Position numbers and translations under genes: made by a program. 64,000 nucleotides of DNA, taken from positions 372,001-436,000 of the forward strand of contig NZ_JAGJBY010000002.1 in assembly GCF_020010905.1 (NCBI RefSeq), in the 5' to 3' direction. The first letter of the stretch is position 1; every line of letters starts with the position of its first letter. Positions 26,325 to 35,384 of this stretch are shown in pieces. The notes beneath the pieces were generated by a model. The model was not told the DNA's origin. It saw nothing but the letters and a program-made list of their open reading frames with translations, and searched no databases. This stretch comes from Streptomyces acidiscabies. Lineage in GTDB: Bacteria; Actinomycetota; Actinomycetes; Streptomycetales; Streptomycetaceae.

Positions 26325-27166
26325 TGGGCCAGAAGGTTAACCCGCATGGGTTCCGGCTCGGCATCACCACGGACTTCAAGTCCCGGTGGTACGCCGACAA
26401 GTCGTACAAGGAGTACGTCGGCGAGGACGTCGCCATCCGTCGGATGATGACGTCCGGCATGGAGCGCGCCGGTATCTCGAAGGTTGAGATCGAGCGCACC
26501 CGTGACCGCGTCCGCGTCGACATCCACACCGCGCGTCCGGGCATCGTCATCGGCCGCCGCGGCGCCGAGGCCGACCGTATCCGCGGTGACCTGGAGAAGC
26601 TGACCAAGAAGCAGGTCCAGCTCAACATCCTTGAGGTCAAGAACCCGGAGACGGACGCTCAGCTGGTGGCCCAGGCCGTCGCCGAGCAGCTGTCCTCCCG
26701 CGTCTCCTTCCGCCGTGCCATGCGCAAGAGCATGCAGTCGGCGATGAAGGCCGGCGCCAAGGGCATCAAGATCCAGTGCGGTGGCCGTCTCGGCGGCGCC
26801 GAGATGTCCCGCTCGGAGTTCTACCGCGAGGGCCGTGTGCCCCTGCACACGCTCCGCGCGAACGTGGACTACGGCTTCTTCGAGGCCAAGACGACCTTCG
26901 GCCGTATCGGTGTGAAGGTCTGGATCTACAAGGGCGACGTCAAGAACATCGCCGAGGTCCGCGCCGAGAACGCCGCAGCCCGCGCCGGCAACCGCCCGGC
27001 CCGTGGCGGTGCCAACGACCGTCCGGCCCGTGGTGGCCGTGGCGGCGGTGGCGGCGAGCGTGGCGGTCGCGGTCGTAAGCCGCAGCAGGCAGCCGCTGCC
27101 GAGGCCCCCGTGGCCGAGGCTCCGGCCGCTGCTCCGGCTGCCGAAAGCACCGGAACGGAGGCCTGA
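26324..27166 (+). CDS. rpsC: 30S ribosomal protein S3
   Basis: 280 residues. A KH domain ([20 protein letters not shown], about 67-86) and the [12 protein letters not shown] motif are present. After residue about 215 there is a low-complexity Gly/Arg- then Ala/Pro-rich tail ([20 protein letters not shown] and beyond), longer than in Bacillus or E. coli but usual in Streptomyces. The start is coupled to rplV. Confidence 0.98.
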   Translation: MGQKVNPHGFRLGITTDFKSRWYADKSYKEYVGEDVAIRRMMTSGMERAGISKVEIERTRDRVRVDIHTARPGIVIGRRGAEADRIRGDLEKLTKKQVQLNILEVKNPETDAQLVAQAVAEQLSSRVSFRRAMRKSMQSAMKAGAKGIKIQCGGRLGGAEMSRSEFYREGRVPLHTLRANVDYGFFEAKTTFGRIGVKVWIYKGDVKNIAEVRAENAAARAGNRPARGGANDRPARGGRGGGGGERGGRGRKPQQAAAAEAPVAEAPAAAPAAESTGTEA

Positions 27167-27171
27167 CCGAC

Positions 27172-27591
27172 ATGCTGATCCCCCGTAGGGTCAAGCACCG
27201 CAAGCAGCACCACCCCAAGCGGGACGGCGCTGCCAAGGGCGGCACGCAGGTGTCGTTCGGCGAGTACGGCATTCAGGCCCTTACCCCGGCCTACGTGACG
27301 AACCGTCAGATCGAGGCCGCTCGTATCGCCATGACGCGTCACATCAAGCGTGGCGGCAAGGTCTGGATCAACATCTACCCGGACCGTCCCCTCACCAAGA
27401 AGCCCGCCGAGACCCGCATGGGTTCCGGTAAGGGTTCCCCGGAGTGGTGGATCGCCAACGTCAAGCCCGGACGCGTGATGTTCGAGCTGTCGTACCCCAA
27501 CGAGAAGATCGCCCGTGAGGCGCTGACTCGTGCGGCCCACAAGCTGCCGATGAAGTGCCGGATCGTCAAGCGCGAGGCAGGTGAAGCGTGA
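27172..27591 (+). CDS. rplP: 50S ribosomal protein L16
   Basis: 139 residues. Begins [19 protein letters not shown]; contains [20 protein letters not shown]. It binds near the A-site tRNA elbow. The stop shares one base with the rpmC ATG (TGATG). Confidence 0.98.
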   Translation: MLIPRRVKHRKQHHPKRDGAAKGGTQVSFGEYGIQALTPAYVTNRQIEAARIAMTRHIKRGGKVWINIYPDRPLTKKPAETRMGSGKGSPEWWIANVKPGRVMFELSYPNEKIAREALTRAAHKLPMKCRIVKREAGEA

Positions 27592-27815
27592 TGTCGGCCG
27601 GTACCAAGGCGTCCGAGCTGCGCGAACTGGGTGACGAGGAGCTTCTCGCGAAGCTCCGCGAAGCCAAGGAAGAGCTGTTCAACCTCCGCTTCCAGGCGGC
27701 GACGGGCCAGCTCGAGAACCACGGTCGGCTCAAGGCCGTCCGTAAGGACATCGCGCGGATCTACACCCTGATGCGTGAGCGCGAGCTGGGCATCGAGACG
27801 GTGGAGAGCGCCTGA
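27591..27815 (+). CDS. rpmC: 50S ribosomal protein L29
   Basis: 74 residues from ATG 27591; the GTG three bases earlier would add one residue. Two-helix protein with [14 protein letters not shown] and [16 protein letters not shown]. It neighbours L23 at the tunnel exit. Its stop overlaps the rpsQ start (TGATG). Confidence 0.97.
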   Translation: MSAGTKASELRELGDEELLAKLREAKEELFNLRFQAATGQLENHGRLKAVRKDIARIYTLMRERELGIETVESA

Positions 27816-28102
27816 TGAGCGAGAACAACGTGACTGAGCAGACCGCAGAGGCCCGCGGCTTCCGCAAGACCCGTGAGGGTCTCGTCGTCAGCGACAAGAT
27901 GGACAAGACCGTCGTCGTCGCCGTCGAGGACCGCGTGAAGCACGCTCTGTACGGCAAGGTCATCCGCCGTACGAACAAGCTCAAGGCTCACGACGAGCAG
28001 AACGCCGCCGGCGTCGGCGACCGTGTCCTCCTGATGGAGACCCGGCCGCTGTCCGCCACGAAGCGGTGGCGCATCGTCGAGATCCTCGAGAAGGCCAAGT
28101 AA
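27815..28102 (+). CDS. rpsQ: 30S ribosomal protein S17
   Basis: 95 residues. OB-fold core [20 protein letters not shown] and [16 protein letters not shown]. The N-terminal extension ([16 protein letters not shown]) is actinobacterial. It is separated from rplN by a 99-bp structured spacer, unlike the tight junctions before it. Confidence 0.97.
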   Translation: MSENNVTEQTAEARGFRKTREGLVVSDKMDKTVVVAVEDRVKHALYGKVIRRTNKLKAHDEQNAAGVGDRVLLMETRPLSATKRWRIVEILEKAK

Positions 28103-28103
28103 A

Positions 28104-28196
28104 TCTCCTGCTGGGCATTCCCCGCAGGACGGTTCCGCCAGGCTCCGGGAGCCGCTCGCTGAGCGGCTCCCGGGGAACCGGCAGACACACAGGAGA
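28104..28196 (+). promoter_or_regulatory. Structured rpsQ-rplN spacer able to sequester the rplN ribosome-binding site
   Basis: Three nested elements are visible. A 13-bp perfect stem CCGGGAGCCGCTC / GAGCGGCTCCCGG (28145-28157 / 28161-28173, 3-nt loop) sits inside CGGTTCC / GGAACCG (28130-28136 / 28174-28180). Outside these, TCTCCTG (28104-28110), right after the rpsQ stop, is complementary to CAGGAGA (28190-28196), which contains the rplN Shine-Dalgarno sequence. TCCTGC (28106-28111) can instead pair with GCAGGA (28124-28129), which would free it. The two pairings are mutually exclusive. No U-tract follows, so this is not a simple terminator. Confidence 0.55.
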
Positions 28197-28201
28197 TAGA
28201 C

Positions 28202-28570
28202 GTGATCCAGCAGGAGTCGCGACTGCGCGTCGCCGACAACACTGGTGCGAAGGAAATCCTTTGCATCCGTGTGCTCGGTGGCTCCGGTCGCCGCTACGCG
28301 GGCATCGGTGACGTCATCGTTGCCACCGTCAAGGACGCGATCCCGGGCGGCAACGTGAAGAAGGGCGATGTCGTCAAGGCGGTCATCGTGCGCACCGTCA
28401 AGGAGCGCCGTCGTCCGGACGGCTCGTACATCCGCTTCGACGAGAACGCCGCCGTCATTCTGAAGAACGACGGTGACCCTCGTGGTACCCGCATCTTCGG
28501 CCCCGTCGGGCGTGAGCTGCGCGAGAAGAAGTTCATGAAGATCATCTCGCTGGCCCCGGAGGTGCTGTAA
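28202..28570 (+). CDS. rplN: 50S ribosomal protein L14
   Basis: 122 residues with a GTG start. Begins [20 protein letters not shown]; ends [20 protein letters not shown]. It contacts 16S rRNA across the subunit bridge. Its AGGAG ribosome-binding site, 8 nt upstream of the GTG, can be paired by the spacer described at 28104-28196. Confidence 0.98.
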   Translation: MIQQESRLRVADNTGAKEILCIRVLGGSGRRYAGIGDVIVATVKDAIPGGNVKKGDVVKAVIVRTVKERRRPDGSYIRFDENAAVILKNDGDPRGTRIFGPVGRELREKKFMKIISLAPEVL

Positions 28571-28572
28571 GC

Positions 28573-28896
28573 ATGAAGATCAAGAAGGGCGACCTGGTCC
28601 AGGTCATCACCGGTAAGGACAAGGGCAAGCAGGGCAAGGTCATCGCGGCCTTCCCCCGCGAGGACCGGGTCCTGGTCGAGGGTGTCAACCGGGTCAAGAA
28701 GCACACCAAGGCCGGTCCGACCGCTGGCGGTTCGCAGGCCGGCGGCATCGTCACGACCGAGGCGCCCGTCCACGTCTCCAACGTCCAGCTGGTCGTTGAG
28801 AAGGACGGCAAGAAGGTCGTCACGCGTGTCGGTTACCGCTTCGACGACGAGGGCAACAAGGTTCGCGTTGCCAAGCGGACGGGTGAGGACATCTGA
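28573..28896 (+). CDS. rplX: 50S ribosomal protein L24
   Basis: 107 residues. KOW motif [20 protein letters not shown] at the N-terminus. An assembly initiator of the 50S subunit. The stop overlaps the rplE ATG by one base. Confidence 0.98.
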   Translation: MKIKKGDLVQVITGKDKGKQGKVIAAFPREDRVLVEGVNRVKKHTKAGPTAGGSQAGGIVTTEAPVHVSNVQLVVEKDGKKVVTRVGYRFDDEGNKVRVAKRTGEDI

Positions 28897-29453
28897 TGGC
28901 TACCACCACCACTCCGCGTCTCAAGACGAAGTACCGCGAGGAGATCGCGGGCAAGCTGCAGGACGAGTTCACCTACGAGAACGTCATGCAGATCCCCGGC
29001 CTCGTGAAGATCGTGGTCAACATGGGTGTCGGCGACGCCGCCCGTGACTCGAAGCTGATCGAGGGCGCGATCCGCGACCTCTCCACGATCACCGGCCAGA
29101 AGCCGCAGGTCACCAAGGCCCGCAAGTCCATCGCGCAGTTCAAGCTGCGTGAGGGCCAGCCGATCGGTGCCCACGTCACGCTCCGCGGCGACCGCATGTG
29201 GGAGTTCCTGGACCGCACCCTGTCGCTCGCGCTTCCGCGCATCCGCGACTTCCGTGGCCTGTCTCCCAAGCAGTTCGACGGCCGTGGCAACTACACCTTC
29301 GGTCTCACGGAGCAGGTCATGTTCCACGAGATCGACCAGGACAAGATCGACCGCGTCCGGGGTATGGACATCACCGTGGTGACCACGGCGACCAACGACG
29401 CTGAGGGCCGTGCGCTCCTTCGTCACCTCGGCTTCCCGTTCAAGGAGGCGTGA
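28896..29453 (+). CDS. rplE: 50S ribosomal protein L5
   Basis: 185 residues. Contains [34 protein letters not shown] and the C-terminal [19 protein letters not shown]. It binds 5S rRNA with L18, which is encoded downstream in the same cluster. Confidence 0.98.
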   Translation: MATTTTPRLKTKYREEIAGKLQDEFTYENVMQIPGLVKIVVNMGVGDAARDSKLIEGAIRDLSTITGQKPQVTKARKSIAQFKLREGQPIGAHVTLRGDRMWEFLDRTLSLALPRIRDFRGLSPKQFDGRGNYTFGLTEQVMFHEIDQDKIDRVRGMDITVVTTATNDAEGRALLRHLGFPFKEA

Positions 29454-29455
29454 GC

Positions 29456-29641
29456 ATGGCGAAGAAGGCTCTGATCGCTAAGGCTGCTCGCAAGCCCAAG
29501 TTCGGTGTGCGCGCGTACACCCGCTGCCAGCGCTGCGGCCGTCCGCACTCCGTGTACCGCAAGTTCGGCCTGTGCCGTGTGTGCCTTCGTGAGATGGCTC
29601 ACCGCGGCGAGCTGCCGGGCGTGACCAAGAGCTCCTGGTAG
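29456..29641 (+). CDS. rpsZ: 30S ribosomal protein S14, zinc-binding type
   Basis: 61 residues from ATG 29456. Two CxxC pairs (CQRC, CRVC) make it the C+ zinc-dependent form, which actinobacteria can replace with a zinc-free copy encoded elsewhere under zinc limitation. It is followed by a 213-bp spacer. Confidence 0.96.
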   Translation: MAKKALIAKAARKPKFGVRAYTRCQRCGRPHSVYRKFGLCRVCLREMAHRGELPGVTKSSW

Positions 29642-29687
29642 TCCCGCACTTAGGGATTCCAGAGGCTCTCGGTAAGCACTGGGCGTG

Positions 29688-29736
29688 TCAGGCGCCCCCC
29701 TCTCCATGGCTTAGGCTTGGAGGGTTGGGCGCCTGA
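29688..29736 (+). promoter_or_regulatory. Stem-loop in the rpsZ-rpsH spacer
   Basis: TCAGGCGCCC (29688-29697) pairs perfectly with GGGCGCCTGA (29727-29736); inside, TCCA/TGGA extends the pairing. No U-run follows. It could be an RNA-processing site or partial terminator dividing the operon. The remaining 120 bp of the spacer show no open frame. Confidence 0.45.
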
Positions 29737-29854
29737 CAGTCGCCCGTACGACTTACTACGCCGTAGGTCCCCGCACCGCACCCGTCCCGCCACCGAGTGG
29801 GGAGAGGGATGGCGCATACAGGAAACCCCGGCGAGAGAGGCCGAAGGCCAATTC

Positions 29855-30253
29855 ATGACCATGACTGACCCGATCGCAGACATGTTGACGCGTCTGCGGA
29901 ACGCGAACTCGGCGTACCACGATTCCGTGACCATGCCGGCTTCGAAGATCAAGTCCCACATCGCGGAGATCCTCCAGCAGGAGGGCTTCATCACGGGCTG
30001 GAAGGTCGAGGACGCCGAAGTCGGCAAGAACCTCACCATCGAGCTCAAGTTCGGCCCGAACCGTGAACGCTCCATCGCGGGCATCAAGCGGATCTCCAAG
30101 CCCGGTCTCCGGGTTTACGCGAAGTCCACCTCCCTGCCGAAGGTGCTGGGCGGCCTCGGCGTGGCGATCATCTCCACGTCGCACGGGCTCCTCACCGAAA
30201 AGCAGGCCGGCAAGAAGGGCGTGGGTGGGGAAGTCCTCGCCTACGTCTGGTAG
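29855..30253 (+). CDS. rpsH: 30S ribosomal protein S8
   Basis: 132 residues from ATG 29855 ([20 protein letters not shown]). Ends with [14 protein letters not shown], the conserved 16S-binding C-terminus. In E. coli S8 represses the spc operon; here the preceding hairpin spacer is a possible site, though this is only a suggestion. Confidence 0.98.
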   Translation: MTMTDPIADMLTRLRNANSAYHDSVTMPASKIKSHIAEILQQEGFITGWKVEDAEVGKNLTIELKFGPNRERSIAGIKRISKPGLRVYAKSTSLPKVLGGLGVAIISTSHGLLTEKQAGKKGVGGEVLAYVW

Positions 30254-30277
30254 CAGAAGGGAACGGAGGAAACAGCT

Positions 30278-30817
30278 ATGTCGCGTATCGGCAAGCTCCC
30301 CATCGCGGTTCCCGCCGGCGTGGACGTCACCATCGACGGCCGCACGGTGAAGGTCAAGGGCCCCAAGGGCGAGCTGACCCACACCGTTGCAGCTCCGATC
30401 GACATCGCCAAGGGCGAGGACGGCGTGCTGAGCGTCACCCGCCCCAACGACGAGCGTCAGAGCAAGGCCCTGCACGGCCTGTCCCGCACGCTGGTGGCGA
30501 ACATGATCACCGGCGTGACCCAGGGTTACGTGAAGAAGCTCGAGATCAGCGGTGTCGGTTACCGAGTCGCCGCCAAGGGCACCAACCTTGAGTTCGCTCT
30601 CGGTTACAGCCACCCGATCGTGGTCGAGGCCCCCGAGGGGATCACCTTCAAGGTGGAGAACCCGACCCACTTCCAGGTCGAGGGCATCGACAAGCAGAAG
30701 GTCGGCGAGGTTGCGGCGAACATCCGCAAGCTGCGCAAGCCTGACCCGTACAAGGCCAAGGGTGTCAAGTACGAGGGCGAAGTCATCCGCCGCAAGGTCG
30801 GAAAGGCGGGTAAGTAA
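30278..30817 (+). CDS. rplF: 50S ribosomal protein L6
   Basis: 179 residues. Contains [18 protein letters not shown] and [20 protein letters not shown], near the factor-binding site of the 50S. It is 3 bp before rplR. Confidence 0.98.
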   Translation: MSRIGKLPIAVPAGVDVTIDGRTVKVKGPKGELTHTVAAPIDIAKGEDGVLSVTRPNDERQSKALHGLSRTLVANMITGVTQGYVKKLEISGVGYRVAAKGTNLEFALGYSHPIVVEAPEGITFKVENPTHFQVEGIDKQKVGEVAANIRKLRKPDPYKAKGVKYEGEVIRRKVGKAGK

Positions 30818-30820
30818 GCC

Positions 30821-31204
30821 ATGGCATACGGACAGAAGATCCTGAAGGGCGACGCCTACAAGCGCGCCGCGATCAAGCGCCGTCACCTGCGCATCCGCAA
30901 GCGGATCAACGGTACGGAAGAGCGTCCTCGTCTGGTCGTTACCCGCTCCAACCGCCACATCGTGGCCCAGGTGATCGACGACCTCAAGGGGCACACCCTT
31001 GCGTCGGCGTCCACCCTGGACACCTCGATCCGCGGTGGCGAGGGCGACAAGTCGGCCCAGGCCAAGCAGGTCGGCGCCCTGGTCGCCGAGCGTGCCAAGG
31101 CCGCCGGTGTCGAGGCCGTGGTGTTCGACCGTGGTGGCAACCAGTACGCCGGGCGCATCGCCGCCCTGGCGGACGCCGCCCGCGAAGCCGGGCTCAAGTT
31201 CTGA
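30821..31204 (+). CDS. rplR: 50S ribosomal protein L18
   Basis: 127 residues. A basic N-terminal tail precedes [18 protein letters not shown]; ends [10 protein letters not shown]. It binds 5S rRNA together with L5. Confidence 0.98.
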   Translation: MAYGQKILKGDAYKRAAIKRRHLRIRKRINGTEERPRLVVTRSNRHIVAQVIDDLKGHTLASASTLDTSIRGGEGDKSAQAKQVGALVAERAKAAGVEAVVFDRGGNQYAGRIAALADAAREAGLKF

Positions 31205-31240
31205 GCCGCTCGTAGCTAGCGGAAAGAGAGAGGTAATCCA

Positions 31241-31849
31241 ATGGCTGGACCCCAGCGCCGTGGAAGCGGTGCCGGTGGCGGCGAGCGGCGGGACCGTAAG
31301 GGTCGTGACGGTGGCGCAGCTGCCGCCGAGAAGACCGCGTACGTCGAGCGTGTCGTCGCGATCAACCGTGTCGCCAAGGTTGTCAAGGGTGGCCGTCGCT
31401 TCAGCTTCACCGCGCTCGTCGTGGTGGGCGACGGTGACGGCACCGTAGGTGTCGGTTACGGCAAGGCCAAGGAGGTGCCGGCCGCCATCGCCAAGGGTGT
31501 TGAGGAGGCCAAGAAGCACTTCTTCAAGGTCCCCCGTATCCAGGGCACCATCCCGCACCCGATCACGGGCGAGAAGGCCGCGGGCGTCGTCCTGCTCAAG
31601 CCTGCCTCCCCCGGTACCGGCGTCATCGCCGGTGGCCCGGTGCGTGCCGTGCTGGAGTGCGCGGGCGTGCACGACATCCTGTCGAAGTCGCTCGGCTCGT
31701 CCAACGCGATCAACATCGTCCACGCGACGGTGGAGGCCCTCAAGGGTCTCCAGCGTCCGGAGGAGATCGCGGCTCGCCGTGGCCTCCCCCTGGAGGACGT
31801 CGCCCCCGCGGCTCTGCTGCGGGCGCGTGCCGGGGCTGGTGCTGCGTAA
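31241..31849 (+). CDS. rpsE: 30S ribosomal protein S5
   Basis: 202 residues. The double-stranded RNA-binding segment [20 protein letters not shown] and [18 protein letters not shown] are intact. The Gly/Arg/Asp-rich N-terminus ([20 protein letters not shown]) is a lineage extension. Overlaps rpmD by one base (TAATG). Confidence 0.98.
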   Translation: MAGPQRRGSGAGGGERRDRKGRDGGAAAAEKTAYVERVVAINRVAKVVKGGRRFSFTALVVVGDGDGTVGVGYGKAKEVPAAIAKGVEEAKKHFFKVPRIQGTIPHPITGEKAAGVVLLKPASPGTGVIAGGPVRAVLECAGVHDILSKSLGSSNAINIVHATVEALKGLQRPEEIAARRGLPLEDVAPAALLRARAGAGAA

Positions 31850-32031
31850 TGGCCCGCCTCAAGATCACGCAGACGAAGTCCTACATCGGCAGCAAGCAGA
31901 ACCACCGTGACACGCTGCGTTCGCTCGGGCTCAAGCGCCTGAACGACGTCGTCGTCAAGGAGGATCGTCCCGAGTTCCGCGGCATGGTGCACACCGTCCG
32001 CCACCTCGTGACGGTCGAGGAGGTCGACTGA
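31849..32031 (+). CDS. rpmD: 50S ribosomal protein L30
   Basis: 60 residues. [20 protein letters not shown] start and [17 protein letters not shown] end. ATG 31849 is coupled to the rpsE stop; rplO starts 2 bp later. Confidence 0.97.
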   Translation: MARLKITQTKSYIGSKQNHRDTLRSLGLKRLNDVVVKEDRPEFRGMVHTVRHLVTVEEVD

Positions 32032-32033
32032 TC

Positions 32034-32489
32034 ATGGCGGAGAACAGCCCGCTCAAGATCCACAACCTCCGTCCGGCCCCCGGCGCCAAGACCGCCAAGA
32101 CCCGTGTGGGTCGTGGTGAGGCGTCGAAGGGTAAGACGGCAGGCCGTGGTACCAAGGGTACGAAGGCCCGTTACCAGGTTCCGGAGCGCTTCGAGGGTGG
32201 CCAGATGCCCCTCCACATGCGTCTTCCGAAGCTGAAGGGCTTCCGGAACCCGTTCAAGACCGAGTTCCAGGTTGTCAACCTCGACAAGCTGGCGGCCCTC
32301 TACCCCGAGGGTGGCGAAGTCACCGTCGAGGGTCTGGTGGCCAAGGGCGCGGTTCGCAAGAACAGCCTCGTCAAGGTCCTCGGCCAGGGTGAGCTCTCCG
32401 TGGCGCTGCAGGTGACGGTCGACGCCGTCTCCGGCTCCGCCAAGGAGAAGATCACCGCCGCCGGCGGCACGGTCACCGAGCTCGTCTGA
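32034..32489 (+). CDS. rplO: 50S ribosomal protein L15
   Basis: 151 residues. A glycine/basic N-terminal extension ([20 protein letters not shown]) is followed by the globular C-terminus. It is the last ribosomal gene before secY and is followed by a 17-bp perfect hairpin. Confidence 0.98.
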   Translation: MAENSPLKIHNLRPAPGAKTAKTRVGRGEASKGKTAGRGTKGTKARYQVPERFEGGQMPLHMRLPKLKGFRNPFKTEFQVVNLDKLAALYPEGGEVTVEGLVAKGAVRKNSLVKVLGQGELSVALQVTVDAVSGSAKEKITAAGGTVTELV

Positions 32490-32521
32490 TCACCTCAGGC
32501 GCCTCGATGACATGAGCGATC

Positions 32522-32561
32522 CCGACCGGGGATACCCCACAAAAGGGGTATCCCCGGTCGG
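32522..32561 (+). terminator. 17-bp perfect stem-loop after rplO
   Basis: Left arm 32522-32538 and right arm 32545-32561 (CCGACCGGGGATACCCC and complement) enclose an ACAAAA loop. No U-tract follows, as is common for streptomycete terminators; it may partly separate the ribosomal genes from secY-adk. Confidence 0.7.
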
Positions 32562-32691
32562 TCGTTCCAGAGGGGGCAGTGTCGCCGGTAAGGTGGCCTG
32601 CGCTGTCTGTTATTCAGCACCGTCATCAACCAACCGTCGAACCTCAGACCGTCACCCTTGACGCAGATGCGCGGGGGTCGCAGGAGGCACC

Positions 32692-34005
32692 GTGCTCACC
32701 GCGTTCGCCCGGGCGTTCAAGACGCCCGACCTGCGCAAGAAGCTGCTCTTCACGCTCGGTATCGTCGTGGCCTACCGGGTCGGTACCCACGTCCCGATCC
32801 CCGGCGTCGACTATAAGTCCGTCCAGCAGTGCGTGGACGAGGCGTCCGGCAACCAGAGCCTCTTCGGGCTGATCAACATGTTCAGCGGCGGCGCGCTGCT
32901 CCAGATCACGATCTTCGCGCTCGGGATCATGCCGTACATCACGGCGAGCATCATCCTCCAACTGCTGACCGTCGTGATCCCGCGCCTGGAAGCCCTCAAG
33001 AAGGAAGGGTCGGCGGGTACCGCGAAGATCACGCAGTACACCCGCTACCTGACCGTGGCGCTCGCCATCCTTCAGGGCACCGGTCTCGTCGCCACCGCCC
33101 GCAGCGGCTCCCTCTTCTCCGGCTGCTCCGTCGCGAGCAACATCGTCCCGGACCGCGACATCTTCTCCACCATCGTGATGGTCATCTGCATGACCGCCGG
33201 TACGGCCCTCGTCATGTGGCTCGGTGAGCTCATCACCGACCGCGGCATCGGCAACGGCATGTCCATCCTGATGTTCATCTCGATCGCCGCGACCTTCCCC
33301 TCCGCGCTCTGGGGCATCAAGAAGCAGGGCACCCTGGCGGGCGGCTGGATCGAGTTCGGCACCGTCATCGCGGTCGGCCTCGTCATGGTCGGCCTCGTCG
33401 TCTTCGTCGAGCAGGCCCAGCGGCGCATTCCCGTCCAGTACGCGAAGCGCATGATCGGCCGCCGGTCCTACGGCGGTACGTCGACCTACATCCCCCTCAA
33501 GGTGAACCAGGCGGGCGTCATCCCCGTCATCTTCGCCTCGTCGCTGCTCTACATCCCGGCGCTGATCGTCCAGTTCTCCAACTCGCAGGCCGAGTGGGCG
33601 ACCTGGGTCACCCGCAATCTCGCCGACACAGCGGCGCCGGTGCACATCGCGCTGTACTTCCTGCTGATCGTGTTCTTCGCCTTCTTCTACGTCGCGATTT
33701 CCTTCAACCCCGAGGAAGTTGCCGACAACATGAAGAAGTATGGTGGATTCATCCCGGGCATCCGGGCTGGCCGACCGACCGCTGAGTACCTCTCCTACGT
33801 ACTCAACCGGATCACCTGGCCGGGTTCGCTGTACTTGGGCCTGATCGCTCTCGTCCCGACGATGGCGTTGGCTGGTTTCGGGGCAAACCAGAACTTCCCG
33901 TTCGGCGGTACCAGCATCCTGATCATCGTGGGTGTCGGTCTGGAGACCGTGAAGCAGATCGAGAGCCAGCTCCAGCAGCGCAATTACGAAGGGTTCCTCC
34001 GCTGA
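32692..34005 (+). CDS. secY: Protein translocase subunit SecY
   Basis: 437 residues from a GTG behind AGGAGG. Ten predicted membrane segments; conserved VGTHVPIPGVD after TM1, LLQITIFALGIMPYITASII (TM2 region) and GRPTAEYLSYVLNRIT in the cytoplasmic C5 loop. It is the channel of the Sec pathway, which exports the many signal-peptide proteins of this window. Its stop overlaps the adk ATG. Confidence 0.98.
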   Translation: MLTAFARAFKTPDLRKKLLFTLGIVVAYRVGTHVPIPGVDYKSVQQCVDEASGNQSLFGLINMFSGGALLQITIFALGIMPYITASIILQLLTVVIPRLEALKKEGSAGTAKITQYTRYLTVALAILQGTGLVATARSGSLFSGCSVASNIVPDRDIFSTIVMVICMTAGTALVMWLGELITDRGIGNGMSILMFISIAATFPSALWGIKKQGTLAGGWIEFGTVIAVGLVMVGLVVFVEQAQRRIPVQYAKRMIGRRSYGGTSTYIPLKVNQAGVIPVIFASSLLYIPALIVQFSNSQAEWATWVTRNLADTAAPVHIALYFLLIVFFAFFYVAISFNPEEVADNMKKYGGFIPGIRAGRPTAEYLSYVLNRITWPGSLYLGLIALVPTMALAGFGANQNFPFGGTSILIIVGVGLETVKQIESQLQQRNYEGFLR

Positions 34006-34655
34006 TGCGAATCGTCCTCGTCGGGCCGCCGGGTGCCGGGAAGGGTACGCAGGCCGCGTTCCTCGCCAAGAACCTGTCGATCCCGCACATCTCCACGGGT
34101 GATCTCTTCCGCGCCAACATCAGCCGGCAGACCGAGCTCGGGAAGCTCGCCAAGTCCTACATGGACGCGGGCAACCTGGTGCCGGACGAGGTCACCATCG
34201 GGATGGCCAAGGACCGCATGGAGCAGCCGGACGCCGAGGGCGGTTTCCTCCTCGACGGCTTCCCGCGCAACGTCTCGCAGGCCGAGGCGCTCGACGAGAT
34301 GCTCCGCACCGAGTCCATGAAGCTGGACGCGGTGCTGGACCTGGAGGTCCCCGAGGAGGAGGTCGTCAAGCGGATCGCCGGTCGGCGGATCTGCCGCGAG
34401 GACTCCAGCCACGTCTTCCACGTGACGTACAGCCCGCCGAAGCGTGACGGTGTCTGCGACGTCTGCGGCGGCGAGCTGTACCAGCGCGACGACGACTCCG
34501 AGGACACCGTCCGTACGCGGCTGGAGGTCTACCACACGCAGACCGAGCCGATCATCGACTACTACAAGTCCCAGGGGCTGGTCGTCACCATCTCCGCGCT
34601 GGGCAAGGTCGACGAGGTCACGGCGCGTGCGATGGAAGCGCTCCAGGGCGAGTAG
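34005..34655 (+). CDS. adk: Adenylate kinase
   Basis: 216 residues, long-lid type. P-loop GPPGAGKGTQ (7-16), FLLDGFPRNVSQAE and a lid with CDVC. It interconverts AMP, ADP and ATP. It is translationally coupled to secY (TGATG) and followed by a good terminator. Confidence 0.97.
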   Translation: MRIVLVGPPGAGKGTQAAFLAKNLSIPHISTGDLFRANISRQTELGKLAKSYMDAGNLVPDEVTIGMAKDRMEQPDAEGGFLLDGFPRNVSQAEALDEMLRTESMKLDAVLDLEVPEEEVVKRIAGRRICREDSSHVFHVTYSPPKRDGVCDVCGGELYQRDDDSEDTVRTRLEVYHTQTEPIIDYYKSQGLVVTISALGKVDEVTARAMEALQGE

Positions 34656-34674
34656 GCCCCGGTTATTCGCATCG

Positions 34675-34714
34675 AGCCCCCGCTCGTCCCTCAGGGACGG
34701 CGGGGGCTTCTTTG
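34675..34714 (+). terminator. Rho-independent terminator of secY-adk
   Basis: AGCCCCCGC-t-CGTCCC / GGGACG-GCGGGGGCT with a TCA loop and a following TCTTTGT. One unpaired T in the left arm. Confidence 0.85.
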
Positions 34715-34761
34715 TGCGCGCTCTGTCTTTGGGTGGGCTTTGCTGAAACATCAGATAGTCG

Positions 34762-34790
34762 TGGACATGCAAGATCCCGATGGATAAGGT
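34762..34790 (+). promoter_or_regulatory. Candidate HrdB-type promoter for the small secreted protein
   Basis: TGGACA (34762-34767), 17-nt spacer, TAAGGT (34785-34790). The predicted 5' UTR to the ATG at 34890 is about 90 nt and contains AACGGGGAGAAG as ribosome-binding site. Confidence 0.55.
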
Positions 34791-34889
34791 CGTGCCGACC
34801 AACGGGGGAAACGGTGGTCGGCAGGGCCAACTTCCGTATGCCCCCGTGCAGTTGAGCCGTTCTCGGCTCTCACAACGGGGAGAAGATTC

Positions 34890-35264
34890 ATGAAGACCGC
34901 AATCAAGCGCGCGGGCATCGTCGCCGCCTCCGCCGCCGTCGCCATCGGGTTCGCGTCCTCGCCGGCCATGGCGAGCAACGTCAGCATCAGCCTGCCGAAC
35001 AGCCGCGGGACGATGACCTTCATCGACGACGGCGACAAGTTCCGCGTCTGTGACACCCGCGTCGACGACCACGGGGTCACCGGGTACGTCCGGCAGCTCC
35101 GCGCCGACGGCCGCATCGTCACCATCCTGACCATCGACGACGGTGGCGACAACGGCTGCGACACGAAGGAGACCGACCTCCTCGGCCGTACGCCGCACGA
35201 CATGGTGCTCTGCTGGAACGGCGGCGGTGCCTGTGTCGTCTCGCCGGTGATCCGCGAGAGCTGA
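34890..35264 (+). CDS. Small secreted protein of unknown function
   Basis: The protein has 124 residues. Signal peptide MKTAIKRAGIVAASAAVAIGF... with cleavage near AMA-SN; mature part about 95 residues with three cysteines, mostly beta (GTMTFIDDGDKFRVCDTRVD). It is flanked by a terminator on each side and its own promoter, so it is an independent unit inserted between adk and map, which are usually neighbours. A distantly similar protein (same size, KFRVCD/KLTVCD-like core) is encoded at 54321-54725. Confidence 0.7.
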   Translation: MKTAIKRAGIVAASAAVAIGFASSPAMASNVSISLPNSRGTMTFIDDGDKFRVCDTRVDDHGVTGYVRQLRADGRIVTILTIDDGGDNGCDTKETDLLGRTPHDMVLCWNGGGACVVSPVIRES

Positions 35265-35280
35265 GCCCTCCAGTTCCCTC

Positions 35281-35315
35281 CGAAGCCCCGGTCGAGTGCA
35301 CCGACCGGGGCTTCG
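35281..35315. terminator. Bidirectional-looking hairpin after the small secreted protein gene
   Basis: CGAAGCCCCGGTCG (35281-35294) and its exact complement (35302-35315) with a 7-nt loop. No T-run on either side. Confidence 0.75.
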
Positions 35316-35384
35316 GCGTACGTCTGTGCGTGGGCGTATCCTGAGGTGCCGAAAACGACCGTGGCCCAGGAGGCGCAACCCAGC

